Source of the DNA: Cycloclasticus pugetii PS-1
GTDB lineage: Bacteria; Pseudomonadota; Gammaproteobacteria; Methylococcales; Cycloclasticaceae
DNA: 64,000 nucleotides
Direction of reading: 5' to 3'
Assembly (NCBI RefSeq): GCF_000384415.1
Contig: NZ_ARVU01000001.1
Coordinates: 2,319,925 to 2,383,924, forward strand
Both the position numbers and the translations under genes were made by a program. Of this stretch, positions 1 to 8,927 are shown piece by piece. Within the stretch, counting starts at the first letter, position 1. Each line of letters begins with the position of its first letter. The notes under the pieces were generated by a model that was not told the DNA's origin, did no database searches, and saw only the letters and a program-made list of their open reading frames with translations.

Positions 1-232
1 TTTCATTATCTTGCCCACGGGTAACCACAACAGGGGTATCACCAATATAGGTTGATTTGAAGCTACCTTTTTCTGGCAACTCTGCGTCAGCGGCTAAAAA
101 ATTCCACGTTGGGCCATTATAAATTTTCTCCTGCTCAAGGTCGTAAACTTCTTGATTATTAAACACCCAATAAGGCACCGCCGTACAACCTGCATCTGCA
201 GGCCACTTTAAACGATCAAGCATACTTCTCAT
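1..232 (-). CDS. Rieske dioxygenase alpha subunit, N-terminal part only (runs off window)
   Basis: The first 77 codons of an aromatic ring-hydroxylating oxygenase alpha subunit are present; the rest lies beyond base 1. The ATG at 232 follows a good AAAGGAG ribosome site. The Rieske and iron motifs are not yet reached, so the call rests on near identity to the full alpha subunit at 34322-35575: from GPTWNFLAAD to RGQDNE the proteins are the same, and the DNA differs at only about four of 118 bases. It lies 63 bases after the RND gene stop, so it is probably the last known gene of the DUF1302-DUF1329-YCF48-RND operon. Whether it is intact cannot be seen here. Confidence 0.85.
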   Translation of the reverse strand, partial: MRSMLDRLKWPADAGCTAVPYWVFNNQEVYDLEQEKIYNGPTWNFLAADAELPEKGSFKSTYIGDTPVVVTRGQDNE

Positions 233-295
233 AAGAATACTCCTTTATTAAGCTATTGAAGAATAAGGCTTTAGAACCTTCTGCCGCTAGCATTT

Positions 296-2665
296 TTAGT
301 TACTTTCTTGCACCGTTCCTTCTCTGTCTTTAAGCGGATAAATGAAACTTGCCAGCGCCGGAATAAGAATAATAGCGCCCAACATATTCACGAAGAACAT
401 ATACGCTAACAAGATACCCATATCTGCCTGAAACTTAAGATCTGAGAAGTACCAAGTTGCCACACCAATCGTCATCGTCACTGATGTAAAGACAACTCCT
501 GTTCCCACCTCTTTTAACGATTCATAATACGATTTCTGTAACGACTCTCCCATTGTCATGTGAGCCCTCATCCGTGCGAACAAATAGATGCCGTAATCAA
601 CCCCTACGCCAACACCCATTGCTAATACAGGCAAGGTAGATACTTTCAAACCTATCCCTAAATAAACCATGACAACGTTTGCTAAATAAGCAACTAGAGC
701 CAAGGGTACAACAATACATATTGTTGCTCTGATAGACATAAATGTTACAAAGCAGAAAATACCCACTGCCGCAAACAAAATAAGTTCTATTCGAGCTTGC
801 GCTTTAGCCACAATTTCATTTGTTGCCGCCATGATGCCTGCATTACCCATCGCAGGTACAAAGTCGACATGCTCATTTGTATTGAGCTCTCTGAAATTTT
901 TGACTGCATCCATTACACGGTCTAATGTTTGCGCTCGATGGTCTGTAAGATAAATTGTTACCGGCATAATCGTACAATCATTTGAAAATAATGCCTGAGA
1001 CATCTCTACTCTGTAGATATTAGCCGATATCATTTTCTCATTCCGTGGGATACCCAAAAACTTAGGGTTCGCTTCGTAGTTACCAATATTACGCTCACGA
1101 ATCACTTGAGACAGAGCCTTAACAGACTGCACGCCTTCAACATTTTGCATCTGCCAAACAAAGTCATCGATCGTTTGCATAATACTGAAATTAACACACG
1201 AACCTTTTTGATCGGCTTTTGCTAAGATCACCAATTCATCCAAGCCGACAGAAAAATTTTCCTGTATCGCATTAGCATCCAAATTATATTGAGAATCTGG
1301 CCAGAACTCCGGTGCACCTGCTTCAACATCGCCGACAATCAATTGATCTTGAACTGATAAAGTGTAAACACTCAGGCCAAAGGCAAACACCAATACAATT
1401 GTTGCATACCGTCTATCTGTTAACTTTGAGAGCATTGCCCAAAAAGAATGGTCAGCGCCTTTAATACTTCCTTCAGCCCTTTTTAATTCCTTATCAGTCA
1501 ATTTAATATACGACAATAAAATAGGCAGCATGATTTTATTGGTTAACAGCATCACCGCTACCCCAATACTAGCGATTATTCCAAGCTCTCTAATGATAGG
1601 AATATCAATCAAGACAATAACGCCAAAACCTACTGCATCTGAAACTAGTGCTGTAGCACCCGGTATAAATAACTTATAAAAAGCATGACGTGCCGCACCG
1701 ACCGAATCTTCGCCATTAACAACGCCAATCCGCCAAACATTGGTCATTTGAATTGCATGACTAACGCCGATAGCTAGAATTAAAAACGGAACCAGTATTG
1801 ACATAGGGTCAACACCGTAACCTAATATTTTGACCAACCCCAGCTGCCAACTGACAGAAATCAATGCTGTCGCAATCACTGCCAGCGCCAGTTTCATTGA
1901 GCCTGCAAAAAAGTGTAGCAAAATAAAGGTAATGATTAATGTAATAACAAAAAAGCTAATTACGCCTTCTGCACCATCAATCACATCGCCTATGAATGGC
2001 GCAAAACCAATAATATGAATAGCGGTTTCTTCTGTTTCATAAGTCGCTCTGATTTTGTCTAATTTTTCAGCAAACAACTCATAGTCAATTTTTTCCTTTG
2101 TAATCGGATCAACTTCGACCAAATCGGCAATCACCAAAGCGCCCGATAGATCCTTCGCAACTGTTTTACCTATTTCAGAAGACTTAAAAAGATTACTTTT
2201 AACCTCTTCAATACGTTCAGGTGTTGCAATAAAGTCGGCGGCTACGATTCTTGAGCCCGTAAACCCTTCTTCACTAACAGCGACATAGTTAACGTTTGGA
2301 GTAAACAATGAGGTTACGGTCCGCGCGTCAATACCATCCATCACTAAGACTTCAGACGTGATGCCTTCCAACACGGTAAAAAACTCGGGCGTAAACATCT
2401 CACCATCTTTATTCTCTACAAAAATGGTAATACGGTTTGCGCCACCAAATTCATCACGGTAATTTGTGAAGGTTTTCATGTACGGGTGTGACAAGGGGAT
2501 AGCCTTATCAAACCCTGGAGACAACTGTTGATTGAACCCTTGATAGGATAAAAATACTGTTACCAATAGACCAAGAGTTAAGAATAATAAACGATGCTTC
2601 AATAAAGCATCTGCCATAAAATCAGAAATATTATGCACTAAGGTTGATTCATGTTTAATACTCAT
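296..2665 (-). CDS. RND/MMPL-family transporter (module A)
   Basis: A 789-residue inner-membrane pump of the RND superfamily, MMPL/SSD type. An N-terminal membrane helix near residues 25-43 precedes a large periplasmic loop, then a bundle of about five helices (roughly 230-400), a second periplasmic loop and a second bundle (roughly 640-780) with the GVGVDYGIYLFAR motif. This is the duplicated two-half layout expected of proton-driven exporters. Its ATG overlaps the TAA of the YCF48 gene as TAATG, so the two are translationally coupled. A paralogue sits at 45200-47530 with the same junction. Family members such as HpnN and MmpL move lipids or other hydrophobic molecules; the substrate here is unknown, and a hydrophobic aromatic compound or metabolite is only an inference. 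Confidence 0.9.
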   Translation of the reverse strand: MSIKHESTLVHNISDFMADALLKHRLLFLTLGLLVTVFLSYQGFNQQLSPGFDKAIPLSHPYMKTFTNYRDEFGGANRITIFVENKDGEMFTPEFFTVLEGITSEVLVMDGIDARTVTSLFTPNVNYVAVSEEGFTGSRIVAADFIATPERIEEVKSNLFKSSEIGKTVAKDLSGALVIADLVEVDPITKEKIDYELFAEKLDKIRATYETEETAIHIIGFAPFIGDVIDGAEGVISFFVITLIITFILLHFFAGSMKLALAVIATALISVSWQLGLVKILGYGVDPMSILVPFLILAIGVSHAIQMTNVWRIGVVNGEDSVGAARHAFYKLFIPGATALVSDAVGFGVIVLIDIPIIRELGIIASIGVAVMLLTNKIMLPILLSYIKLTDKELKRAEGSIKGADHSFWAMLSKLTDRRYATIVLVFAFGLSVYTLSVQDQLIVGDVEAGAPEFWPDSQYNLDANAIQENFSVGLDELVILAKADQKGSCVNFSIMQTIDDFVWQMQNVEGVQSVKALSQVIRERNIGNYEANPKFLGIPRNEKMISANIYRVEMSQALFSNDCTIMPVTIYLTDHRAQTLDRVMDAVKNFRELNTNEHVDFVPAMGNAGIMAATNEIVAKAQARIELILFAAVGIFCFVTFMSIRATICIVVPLALVAYLANVVMVYLGIGLKVSTLPVLAMGVGVGVDYGIYLFARMRAHMTMGESLQKSYYESLKEVGTGVVFTSVTMTIGVATWYFSDLKFQADMGILLAYMFFVNMLGAIILIPALASFIYPLKDREGTVQESN

Positions 2666-3633
2666 TATTTACCACCCCTGTCTGATTTTGTTAATTCACT
2701 GATTGACATTTTTTCAATACCGCCCGACATTGATGATAAATAAACATTCTCACCGTGAATAGTTAGCGCGGTGTAGTCGGCCCGGCTCTTACTTTCTACT
2801 GTATTCACCAATTCACCTTGACCATTAATCACCAAAATAATCCCACCACGTCCAACGACTAAAAGATTTTTAGCATCATCTGTTATCGCTGAGCCCAATA
2901 AAAACTGATCTGTTTTACTATTAATTTTTTTCCATTCTAAAGTCTCAGAATCAAGCAAATATAAGTTGCCACTCATGCCAAAAACCACAAAATCCTTTGC
3001 TAATTTATTAACACCAAAAAACGAGCCTTCATAAGGAGAAGGCACAACTTGCCAATTCGAAAATTTATCTTTTGAATAAAAAATTCCACCACGTTCAGAA
3101 ACAACCAGCGATGTATCCATAATTTGTTCGATCGCAAAGAGATGATTTTGATACCATTCTTCTACGGATAATAACGTCAACTTCCACGTTTCTCCCGCAT
3201 CTTCGGTTACCCAAAGCTCGCCATCTGTGCCTAGTACATAACCCTGCTGAGGGCTAACAAAGTTTACCGACATATAAAACCGTTCTTCTTCCGGTTTATA
3301 ACGCTTTATAACCCAAGTTTCTCCGCCATCCGTTGTTTGCAAAATAGTCGATTCATGGCCAACAATCCAACCCGTTGTTTTTGAGGAAAATGATACCCCC
3401 GTTAACGTCACATCTACTGGCGACTTAATTTGTTTCCAAGATTTTCCGCTATCAGTCGAACTTAAAATAATGCCTCTTTCTCCGACGGCAAAAACTTTAT
3501 CTTCATTAACATCTAAATCAAGGAAAATTGCTTTCGTTGATAATGGCATCTCCAATGCTGGTCTAGCAAGGGTTTCCGCAAACGCAGAACCACTCATCAA
3601 CAGCATTAGACATAAAATAATTCTTAACATCAT
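2665..3633 (-). CDS. YCF48-type BNR beta-propeller protein (module A)
   Basis: A 322-residue exported protein. The N-terminus is a signal peptide (hydrophobic residues about 4-17, cleavage probably after AFA). The body repeats the signature of the photosystem II stability factor YCF48/HCF136 family: several units of the kind GWIVGHESTILQTTDGGETW and GYVLGTDGELWVTEDAGETW, each a blade of a seven-bladed propeller. In proteobacteria such genes often sit beside MMPL pumps, and here the stop codon overlaps the RND start by one base. A periplasmic assembly or gating partner of the pump is the likely role; this is inference from coupling. It lacks the charged insert seen in the longer paralogue at 47530-48801. 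Confidence 0.85.
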   Translation of the reverse strand: MMLRIILCLMLLMSGSAFAETLARPALEMPLSTKAIFLDLDVNEDKVFAVGERGIILSSTDSGKSWKQIKSPVDVTLTGVSFSSKTTGWIVGHESTILQTTDGGETWVIKRYKPEEERFYMSVNFVSPQQGYVLGTDGELWVTEDAGETWKLTLLSVEEWYQNHLFAIEQIMDTSLVVSERGGIFYSKDKFSNWQVVPSPYEGSFFGVNKLAKDFVVFGMSGNLYLLDSETLEWKKINSKTDQFLLGSAITDDAKNLLVVGRGGIILVINGQGELVNTVESKSRADYTALTIHGENVYLSSMSGGIEKMSISELTKSDRGGK

Positions 3634-3722
3634 AATTATTACCTATAAAATTCAAAAAAAGACCGAAGCTAAACTGTCTAGCCTCGGTCCTAATCTAATC
3701 ATTTAAAACAACGCTGCGCTTC

Positions 3723-5183
3723 TTATCTCCGGCCAAACTTTCTTAAGCCTTGCGGTGTAAAAATGTCAATGTTGAAGCCAATATCTTCTTCTTTTGATAC
3801 CACTTTCTGACCACCAAAGCCCATTTCTTTACCTGCTTGGTACTGCCAGTATGGGAAGGTTGTGTATCGGCCATTAATCAAGTCCACTTGCATATCGCCT
3901 AATGGACCTGCGACATTTGGTCCAGGAATGAAGGCATTGTATTGCTCACCCACACGCCATAAACGATCTTTCGCATCATATGCTTCAAATGCGACACCTA
4001 ACCAAGTATCTTCATCAAAATAAGCGGTATGACGTTTATAAAGATGACGCTGCCCTTCTTTTAATGTCGAATCAAGAACCCATACACGGTGCAACTCATA
4101 TCGAACAACTTCTGGGTTGATATGCTCTTCTCCAAAAATTTCATCAAAAGGCAAGTCTTTATTACCTAGTTTGTAATTGTTGTATGCAACATATATTTCC
4201 TTTCTAACAGGTTTAGCATAATCAAAGCGGGTATGTTTACCACCAAAATAGTGCATCCAACGACTGGCTACTGTTCGCTGACCATCTGACGCAAATGATG
4301 GGCTATCATGGAAACCAATTTCCGGTGCTTTACGAACACGGCGTTGTCCTGGAACATATAAATAAGTTTGAAAATCAAAATCATTTACATAGTTACAGCC
4401 ACCAAATACTAAGCCTGATGAACGCGGTGGTTTTTCAACCTGCCAAGAGTCACACAACATAGCGATGCCATCACGGTTGTACCATTTAACACTTCTGATT
4501 TCTGAATCTGCTGAAAACCAATAAGGAGAAATCGTCCGCTGCCGAATAATCACGTCGGTACGGTTTCCATTTGAATCGATTAAAGCACCATTAATCATTC
4601 GGTCATTTGCAAGCCCTTTGAAAGAAAAAAAGTGGTTATATGCTGCTTCTGCACCTGATTTAGGAATCGGAAACGGGATACCGCCACCAGCAATATTGTT
4701 CTTTAAGCAAACTTTTGATTCCGTTGCATATTCATCACACATTTCAACATTTTTTGCTTGTGCCATGGTTGCATCGTAGACCCATTTATCGTATGCACCT
4801 GTACGGTGAGTAGGGTATACATGCATTTTATAGCTGTCAGGATATTGCTTAAATAAACCAATTTGGCCAGCCGTTAATTTATCCATGTGCTCTGTATAAT
4901 TTTGAGCTGTAATGGTAAATAATGGTTTTTCGTCTGCAAAGGGATCTGCCAAACTATCAACAGTTCCTCCAGCAGGTATCGGCATCGGTTCACTATTCCA
5001 TGCAGGAATTGTACCTTCAGCATTGCCGGCTCTCACCGCCCCCATTGGGGTTAACTCAGTATCATTAATGCCCAATTTAGCTTCTTCTTCGGCAGTTAAC
5101 TTTGCCATCGCTAAGCCGGGCAATAATGCCGCTGACAGCACAATGCCTATGGTTTTTTTAGTTCTTGATGTTAAAAATTTCAT
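3723..5183 (-). CDS. DUF1329 family periplasmic protein (module A)
   Basis: A 486-residue protein with a clear signal peptide (positive start MKFLTSRTKK, hydrophobic core, cleavage near AMA at 27). The mature part begins LTAEEEAKLG and contains family hallmarks such as the PMGAVRAGN and GTIPAW segments and many aromatic pairs. DUF1329 proteins have a LolB/LppX-like fold predicted to hold hydrophobic ligands in the periplasm; that is family knowledge, and no catalytic motif is visible. It follows the DUF1302 gene by 53 bases and precedes the YCF48 gene by about 90. The ribosome site is AAGGAG, preceded by tandem look-alike repeats. The paralogue at 41566-43008 is similar in length (480 residues). 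Confidence 0.88.
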   Translation of the reverse strand: MKFLTSRTKKTIGIVLSAALLPGLAMAKLTAEEEAKLGINDTELTPMGAVRAGNAEGTIPAWNSEPMPIPAGGTVDSLADPFADEKPLFTITAQNYTEHMDKLTAGQIGLFKQYPDSYKMHVYPTHRTGAYDKWVYDATMAQAKNVEMCDEYATESKVCLKNNIAGGGIPFPIPKSGAEAAYNHFFSFKGLANDRMINGALIDSNGNRTDVIIRQRTISPYWFSADSEIRSVKWYNRDGIAMLCDSWQVEKPPRSSGLVFGGCNYVNDFDFQTYLYVPGQRRVRKAPEIGFHDSPSFASDGQRTVASRWMHYFGGKHTRFDYAKPVRKEIYVAYNNYKLGNKDLPFDEIFGEEHINPEVVRYELHRVWVLDSTLKEGQRHLYKRHTAYFDEDTWLGVAFEAYDAKDRLWRVGEQYNAFIPGPNVAGPLGDMQVDLINGRYTTFPYWQYQAGKEMGFGGQKVVSKEEDIGFNIDIFTPQGLRKFGRR

Positions 5184-5191
5184 CCTATCTC

Positions 5192-5217
5192 CTTAAACTC
5201 TCTTAAACTCTCTTAAA
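5192..5217 (-). repeat. 10-bp tandem repeat carrying repeated Shine-Dalgarno-like motifs
   Basis: Between the DUF1302 stop and the DUF1329 start the plus strand reads CTTAAACTCT twice and then CTTAAA. On the mRNA this gives TTTAAGAGAG, TTTAAGAGAG and then TTTAAGGAGA directly before the DUF1329 ATG. The last copy holds the real ribosome site. The earlier copies are weaker purine-rich versions exactly 10 bases apart, and may act as ribosome standby sites or be a replication-slippage product. Confidence 0.6.
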
Positions 5218-5236
5218 TTATTTTAATTAACAATAT

Positions 5237-6937
5237 TTAGAATGAGTAACTAATATTTGCTTGTATGAAATCACGATCCGTACGGCCGTTTAAGCGACTA
5301 CCCGCTTGATTTAGCATGCCATTTCCGCCATCGAACATAGTCCAACTAACACCACCCGTCCATGTTCCCCCGCCGTATCCAAAGTTAGCACCAATTGTTA
5401 ACGCTTTTCGGTCATCAACAAATAGGGGAACAATTTCATTGGAAACACCTTCAACATCGTATTTAAATGCGATAAAAGGAGAAACGGATGCGACATTAAA
5501 CAATGCTGCTTCATAAGTAAGACTTTGCTTAATTTGGAAGCCCCAAAAGCTCTCAGTCACTTGAGGATTAAACACTGATCTAAAGGCACCACCAACAATC
5601 GGCTCATTTTTGGTTGGCAAATCATCAACCCAGCCATACGCAACTTCTAGTAAGGTGCTATTAGCATCTGCATCCATAAAGCCAACACCCCAAATACGTT
5701 GGAAGGTCATTTGCATTTGATGCCTATCAACGAAGTCATATCCAGTTACCTCGTCACCTACCGCACAAGTACCACATAGTCCTAAGCCTGCTGGAAATGG
5801 GCCTGCTGCTCCTAATCCTGATAGCACCCCACCAGTCATTTGTATCGGCGCATCTTTTCTTACGTGGTACTCACCGCCTATCGCCCAGCCAGAAATATTG
5901 GTATTAAATGACATACCAATACGCTCAATATTCTCTACGTATTCTAAAAAGAATTGACCGGTTCCGTAAAATGTTGAGATCATCGGTGTATGGTCATGAA
6001 GACTTTGGTAATACAACGCGAGCTCTGTTCCACCAAATACTTCTGGAAAGAATTTACGAATTGCCAAACCATATTGACCACCTTCAGCAAACTTATCACC
6101 CACTCTTACTAAAGAACCACCTACTAGACCGCAATCATCTAATTGATCAGGCGAAATACAGGCTCCAGAAGGCGCACCAAAAGGTAGGTTAGCTGCACCT
6201 GTGGCCACACCGCCGACAACACCATCACCTGCCGTATCAAAACCACCGCCTGCACCTACTGCATCGAGGGTAGTAAAGTATGAGCCTGCTGGATCTAATT
6301 GAACTTGGTCAAATTCAAAAAGGTAGAAAGATTCAATAGACCACTCGTCATCAATATTCCATGAAACATAAGCAGCATTTGTACCAATAAATGCATCCTT
6401 AAGTGCAAGCCCAGGCTGTCTTAGTTTGTTTACGTCAACAGTATTAATATCATTAATTGAGCCTTGAATAAAGGTATTCTCACCCCAGCTAATAACCTGC
6501 TTACCAACCCTTATGTTAACTTGATCATTATCACCAAAATAGCCATAAAACATTAAGTCAGTTAGTGACAAATCACGCGCTAATTTATCATGCGCTTGGT
6601 CAGCTAAATCTTCATTATCATACGCATAGTCATAAAAATAATTACCTCGCGCCAGCATGCCATAATCGCCATACTCTAAGCTTAATGTACTAGATCCACG
6701 GATAGAATTACTGAACACATCGCCAGCATCTTTAAAAATTCTATTACCATGCGCGCCGAAATTATCACTATCGGCATCTTCTGTACGCATTGAAATACCA
6801 TACGTTACATCCGTATCAAAAGAACCTCTTAACTCACCTTTATGAAAACTAAAAGCGTGTGCTGTGCCTATTTGAGACAATAATAACGCCGAGCTTAGCG
6901 CAACACCTGCACTCGATTTTATAATCGATTTCTTCAT
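5237..6937 (-). CDS. DUF1302 family outer-membrane beta-barrel (module A)
   Basis: A 566-residue protein with a signal peptide (cleavage near AHA at 28) and a mature start FSFHKGELRGSFDTDVTYG that is typical of DUF1302. The chain is glycine and aromatic rich, with alternating strand patterns, and ends ANISYSF, the terminal phenylalanine used by BAM for outer-membrane insertion. DUF1302 proteins are predicted porin-like channels and are often paired with DUF1329, as here. It is the first gene of the operon running down to the Rieske alpha at base 1, with a GGGGGAG ribosome site and an FNR-like box about 100 bases upstream. The transported substrate is not known. Confidence 0.88.
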   Translation of the reverse strand: MKKSIIKSSAGVALSSALLLSQIGTAHAFSFHKGELRGSFDTDVTYGISMRTEDADSDNFGAHGNRIFKDAGDVFSNSIRGSSTLSLEYGDYGMLARGNYFYDYAYDNEDLADQAHDKLARDLSLTDLMFYGYFGDNDQVNIRVGKQVISWGENTFIQGSINDINTVDVNKLRQPGLALKDAFIGTNAAYVSWNIDDEWSIESFYLFEFDQVQLDPAGSYFTTLDAVGAGGGFDTAGDGVVGGVATGAANLPFGAPSGACISPDQLDDCGLVGGSLVRVGDKFAEGGQYGLAIRKFFPEVFGGTELALYYQSLHDHTPMISTFYGTGQFFLEYVENIERIGMSFNTNISGWAIGGEYHVRKDAPIQMTGGVLSGLGAAGPFPAGLGLCGTCAVGDEVTGYDFVDRHQMQMTFQRIWGVGFMDADANSTLLEVAYGWVDDLPTKNEPIVGGAFRSVFNPQVTESFWGFQIKQSLTYEAALFNVASVSPFIAFKYDVEGVSNEIVPLFVDDRKALTIGANFGYGGGTWTGGVSWTMFDGGNGMLNQAGSRLNGRTDRDFIQANISYSF

Positions 6938-7037
6938 GAAACTCCCCCTGTTTAATTTTTACTACACCTTTATATGTTGGTGTTGTAAAAAGCATACAGG
7001 CTTGAACGAGCAGCTGTTAGAAATTTTTCTCAAAAAA

Positions 7038-7051
7038 TTGACGCTGATCAA
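7038..7051 (-). promoter_or_regulatory. FNR-like box upstream of the DUF1302 operon
   Basis: TTGACGCTGATCAA matches the FNR/ANR consensus TTGAT-N4-ATCAA at nine of ten defined positions. It lies in the 150-base gap between glmS and the DUF1302 start, centred about 107 bases before that ATG. The FNR-type regulator at 35700-36425 is the obvious candidate to bind it. No convincing -10 at class II spacing was found. Confidence 0.55.
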
Positions 7052-7087
7052 TTTTATTTTTTCTAACTACATGATTTTATTTACTCC

Positions 7088-8917
7088 TTATTCAACCGTT
7101 ACTGATTTGGCAAGGTTACGCGGTTGGTCGACATCGGTTCCTTTAATAACCGCGACATGGTAGGCCAATAATTGCAGCGGTACCGTATAAATAATGGGAG
7201 CAACTATTTCATTAATCTCTGATACTCGAATAATTTTTAACCCCTTTACCTCTTCAAATATTGCATGTGTATCAGCAAAAACAAACAACTCGCCCCCTCT
7301 AGCCTGCACTTCTTGCAGGTTGGACTTCAGCTTTTCTAATAAATCATTGTTTGGCGCCACAGCAACAACCGGCATTTGGTCATCAACAAGTGCTAATGGC
7401 CCATGCTTTAACTCACCTGCTGGGTAAGCTTCTGCATGGATATAAGAAATCTCTTTAAGCTTCAAGGCACCTTCCATTGCAACGGGGTATTGCTCGCCAC
7501 GGCCCAAAAATAATGCATGGTGTTTATTACTAAACTGCTTTGCAAACTCAATAATGTCTGGCTCAAGACGAAGTACTTCCGCCACTTGTTCTGGTAATAC
7601 TTCTAATTGCCTGACGATTTCTATCTCTTTTTTATCATCAATTTTATGGTGCTTGCCCAACGCTATAACCAGTAGCAACAATGCTGTTAATTGTGTGGTA
7701 AATGCTTTTGTTGATGCCACACCTATTTCTGGCCCTGCTTTCGTCATCAATGCCCATTCGGATTCTCTAACTAATGAACTTTCAGGAACATTACAAATCG
7801 TTAATGTATGTGCATAACCAATATCCGAGGCGGCTTGGAGAGCAGCCAGAGTATCCGCCGTTTCTCCTGACTGTGAAATCGTGACAAACAATGTTTTCCT
7901 AATAACAATATGTGGCCTGTATCTAAACTCACTCGCCACTTCGATATGACAAGGTAGGCCAGCCACTGATTCAAACCAGTACTTTGCTACCAGCCCTGCA
8001 TGAAAACTAGTTCCACAGGCCACAATTTGGACTTCTTCAATGCTTCTGAACGCCTCCTCAGCATCTTTGCCAAAACAATCTGATAATAATCGCCCATTTG
8101 CGATACGTCCTTCAAGGGTTTGTTTAAGTACCGCTGCCTGCTCAAAAATTTCTTTTTGCATGTAGTGGTCATACTCCCCTATACCAGCATCATTAACTTG
8201 TAATTTTGTTTTATTAATTTTGCGCTTAACCTGCCGGCCCTTGGCATCGTATATCGTCACACCCTTATGAGTAATGTCTGCCACATCACCATCTTCTAAA
8301 TAAATAAAGTGCTCTGCTTCTCCCAACAAAGCAAAAACATCAGAGGCAATAAAATGTTCGTTATTGCCAATACCAATCACTAAGGGGCTGCCTTTTCTTA
8401 CTGCTATTAAATGATCATTATTACCTTTTTCAACAACGCCCAATGCATAGGCGCCCTCTAATGACTTAACTGTTTTTTGAACTGAAGTCAGCAAATCATT
8501 GGTTTTTTTATATGCATCAGACACAGCATGAACAATCACTTCTGTATCCGTGTCTGAATCGAATTGGTGGCCTGTTTCTAATTGCTGCTTACGTAATACT
8601 TCATAATTTTCAATAATGCCATTATGCACCAGTGCAACGTCACCACACATATGCGGGTGTGCATTAGTTTCTGAAGGAACACCATGCGTTGCCCAGCGGG
8701 TATGAGCAATACCGCAAAAGCCCGATAAAGGCTGAGCCTCAATTAACTCTTCAAGGTTTTTTACCTTGCCTACGGTGCGGCGCCTTTCGAGTTCATCATT
8801 ATCCGTAACGATACAAACGCCGGCCGAGTCATAGCCACGGTACTCCAGTCTTTGAAGGCCTTTTACTAAAATATTCGTGATATCTCGTTGTGATACCGCT
8901 CCTACTATTCCACACAT
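7088..8917 (-). CDS. glmS: Glutamine-fructose-6-phosphate aminotransferase
   Basis: GlmS makes glucosamine-6-phosphate from fructose-6-phosphate and glutamine, the first committed step to UDP-GlcNAc for peptidoglycan and LPS. All 609 residues are present. The protein starts MCGIVGAV, with the catalytic N-terminal cysteine (Cys2 before processing), and has the glutaminase motif HTRWATHG, two SIS sugar-isomerase domains in the second half and the usual C-terminus NLAKSVTVE with the active-site lysine. It follows glmU by 10 bases, so the two form an operon. No glmS ribozyme is visible in the 10-base gap. Confidence 0.98.
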   Translation of the reverse strand: MCGIVGAVSQRDITNILVKGLQRLEYRGYDSAGVCIVTDNDELERRRTVGKVKNLEELIEAQPLSGFCGIAHTRWATHGVPSETNAHPHMCGDVALVHNGIIENYEVLRKQQLETGHQFDSDTDTEVIVHAVSDAYKKTNDLLTSVQKTVKSLEGAYALGVVEKGNNDHLIAVRKGSPLVIGIGNNEHFIASDVFALLGEAEHFIYLEDGDVADITHKGVTIYDAKGRQVKRKINKTKLQVNDAGIGEYDHYMQKEIFEQAAVLKQTLEGRIANGRLLSDCFGKDAEEAFRSIEEVQIVACGTSFHAGLVAKYWFESVAGLPCHIEVASEFRYRPHIVIRKTLFVTISQSGETADTLAALQAASDIGYAHTLTICNVPESSLVRESEWALMTKAGPEIGVASTKAFTTQLTALLLLVIALGKHHKIDDKKEIEIVRQLEVLPEQVAEVLRLEPDIIEFAKQFSNKHHALFLGRGEQYPVAMEGALKLKEISYIHAEAYPAGELKHGPLALVDDQMPVVAVAPNNDLLEKLKSNLQEVQARGGELFVFADTHAIFEEVKGLKIIRVSEINEIVAPIIYTVPLQLLAYHVAVIKGTDVDQPRNLAKSVTVE

Positions 8918-8927
8918 ACAAGCCCTT

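Noticed and set aside
5908..6192. Plus-strand open frame opposite the DUF1302 gene
   Set aside because: It is a shadow of the barrel gene with no recognisable motif or ribosome site.
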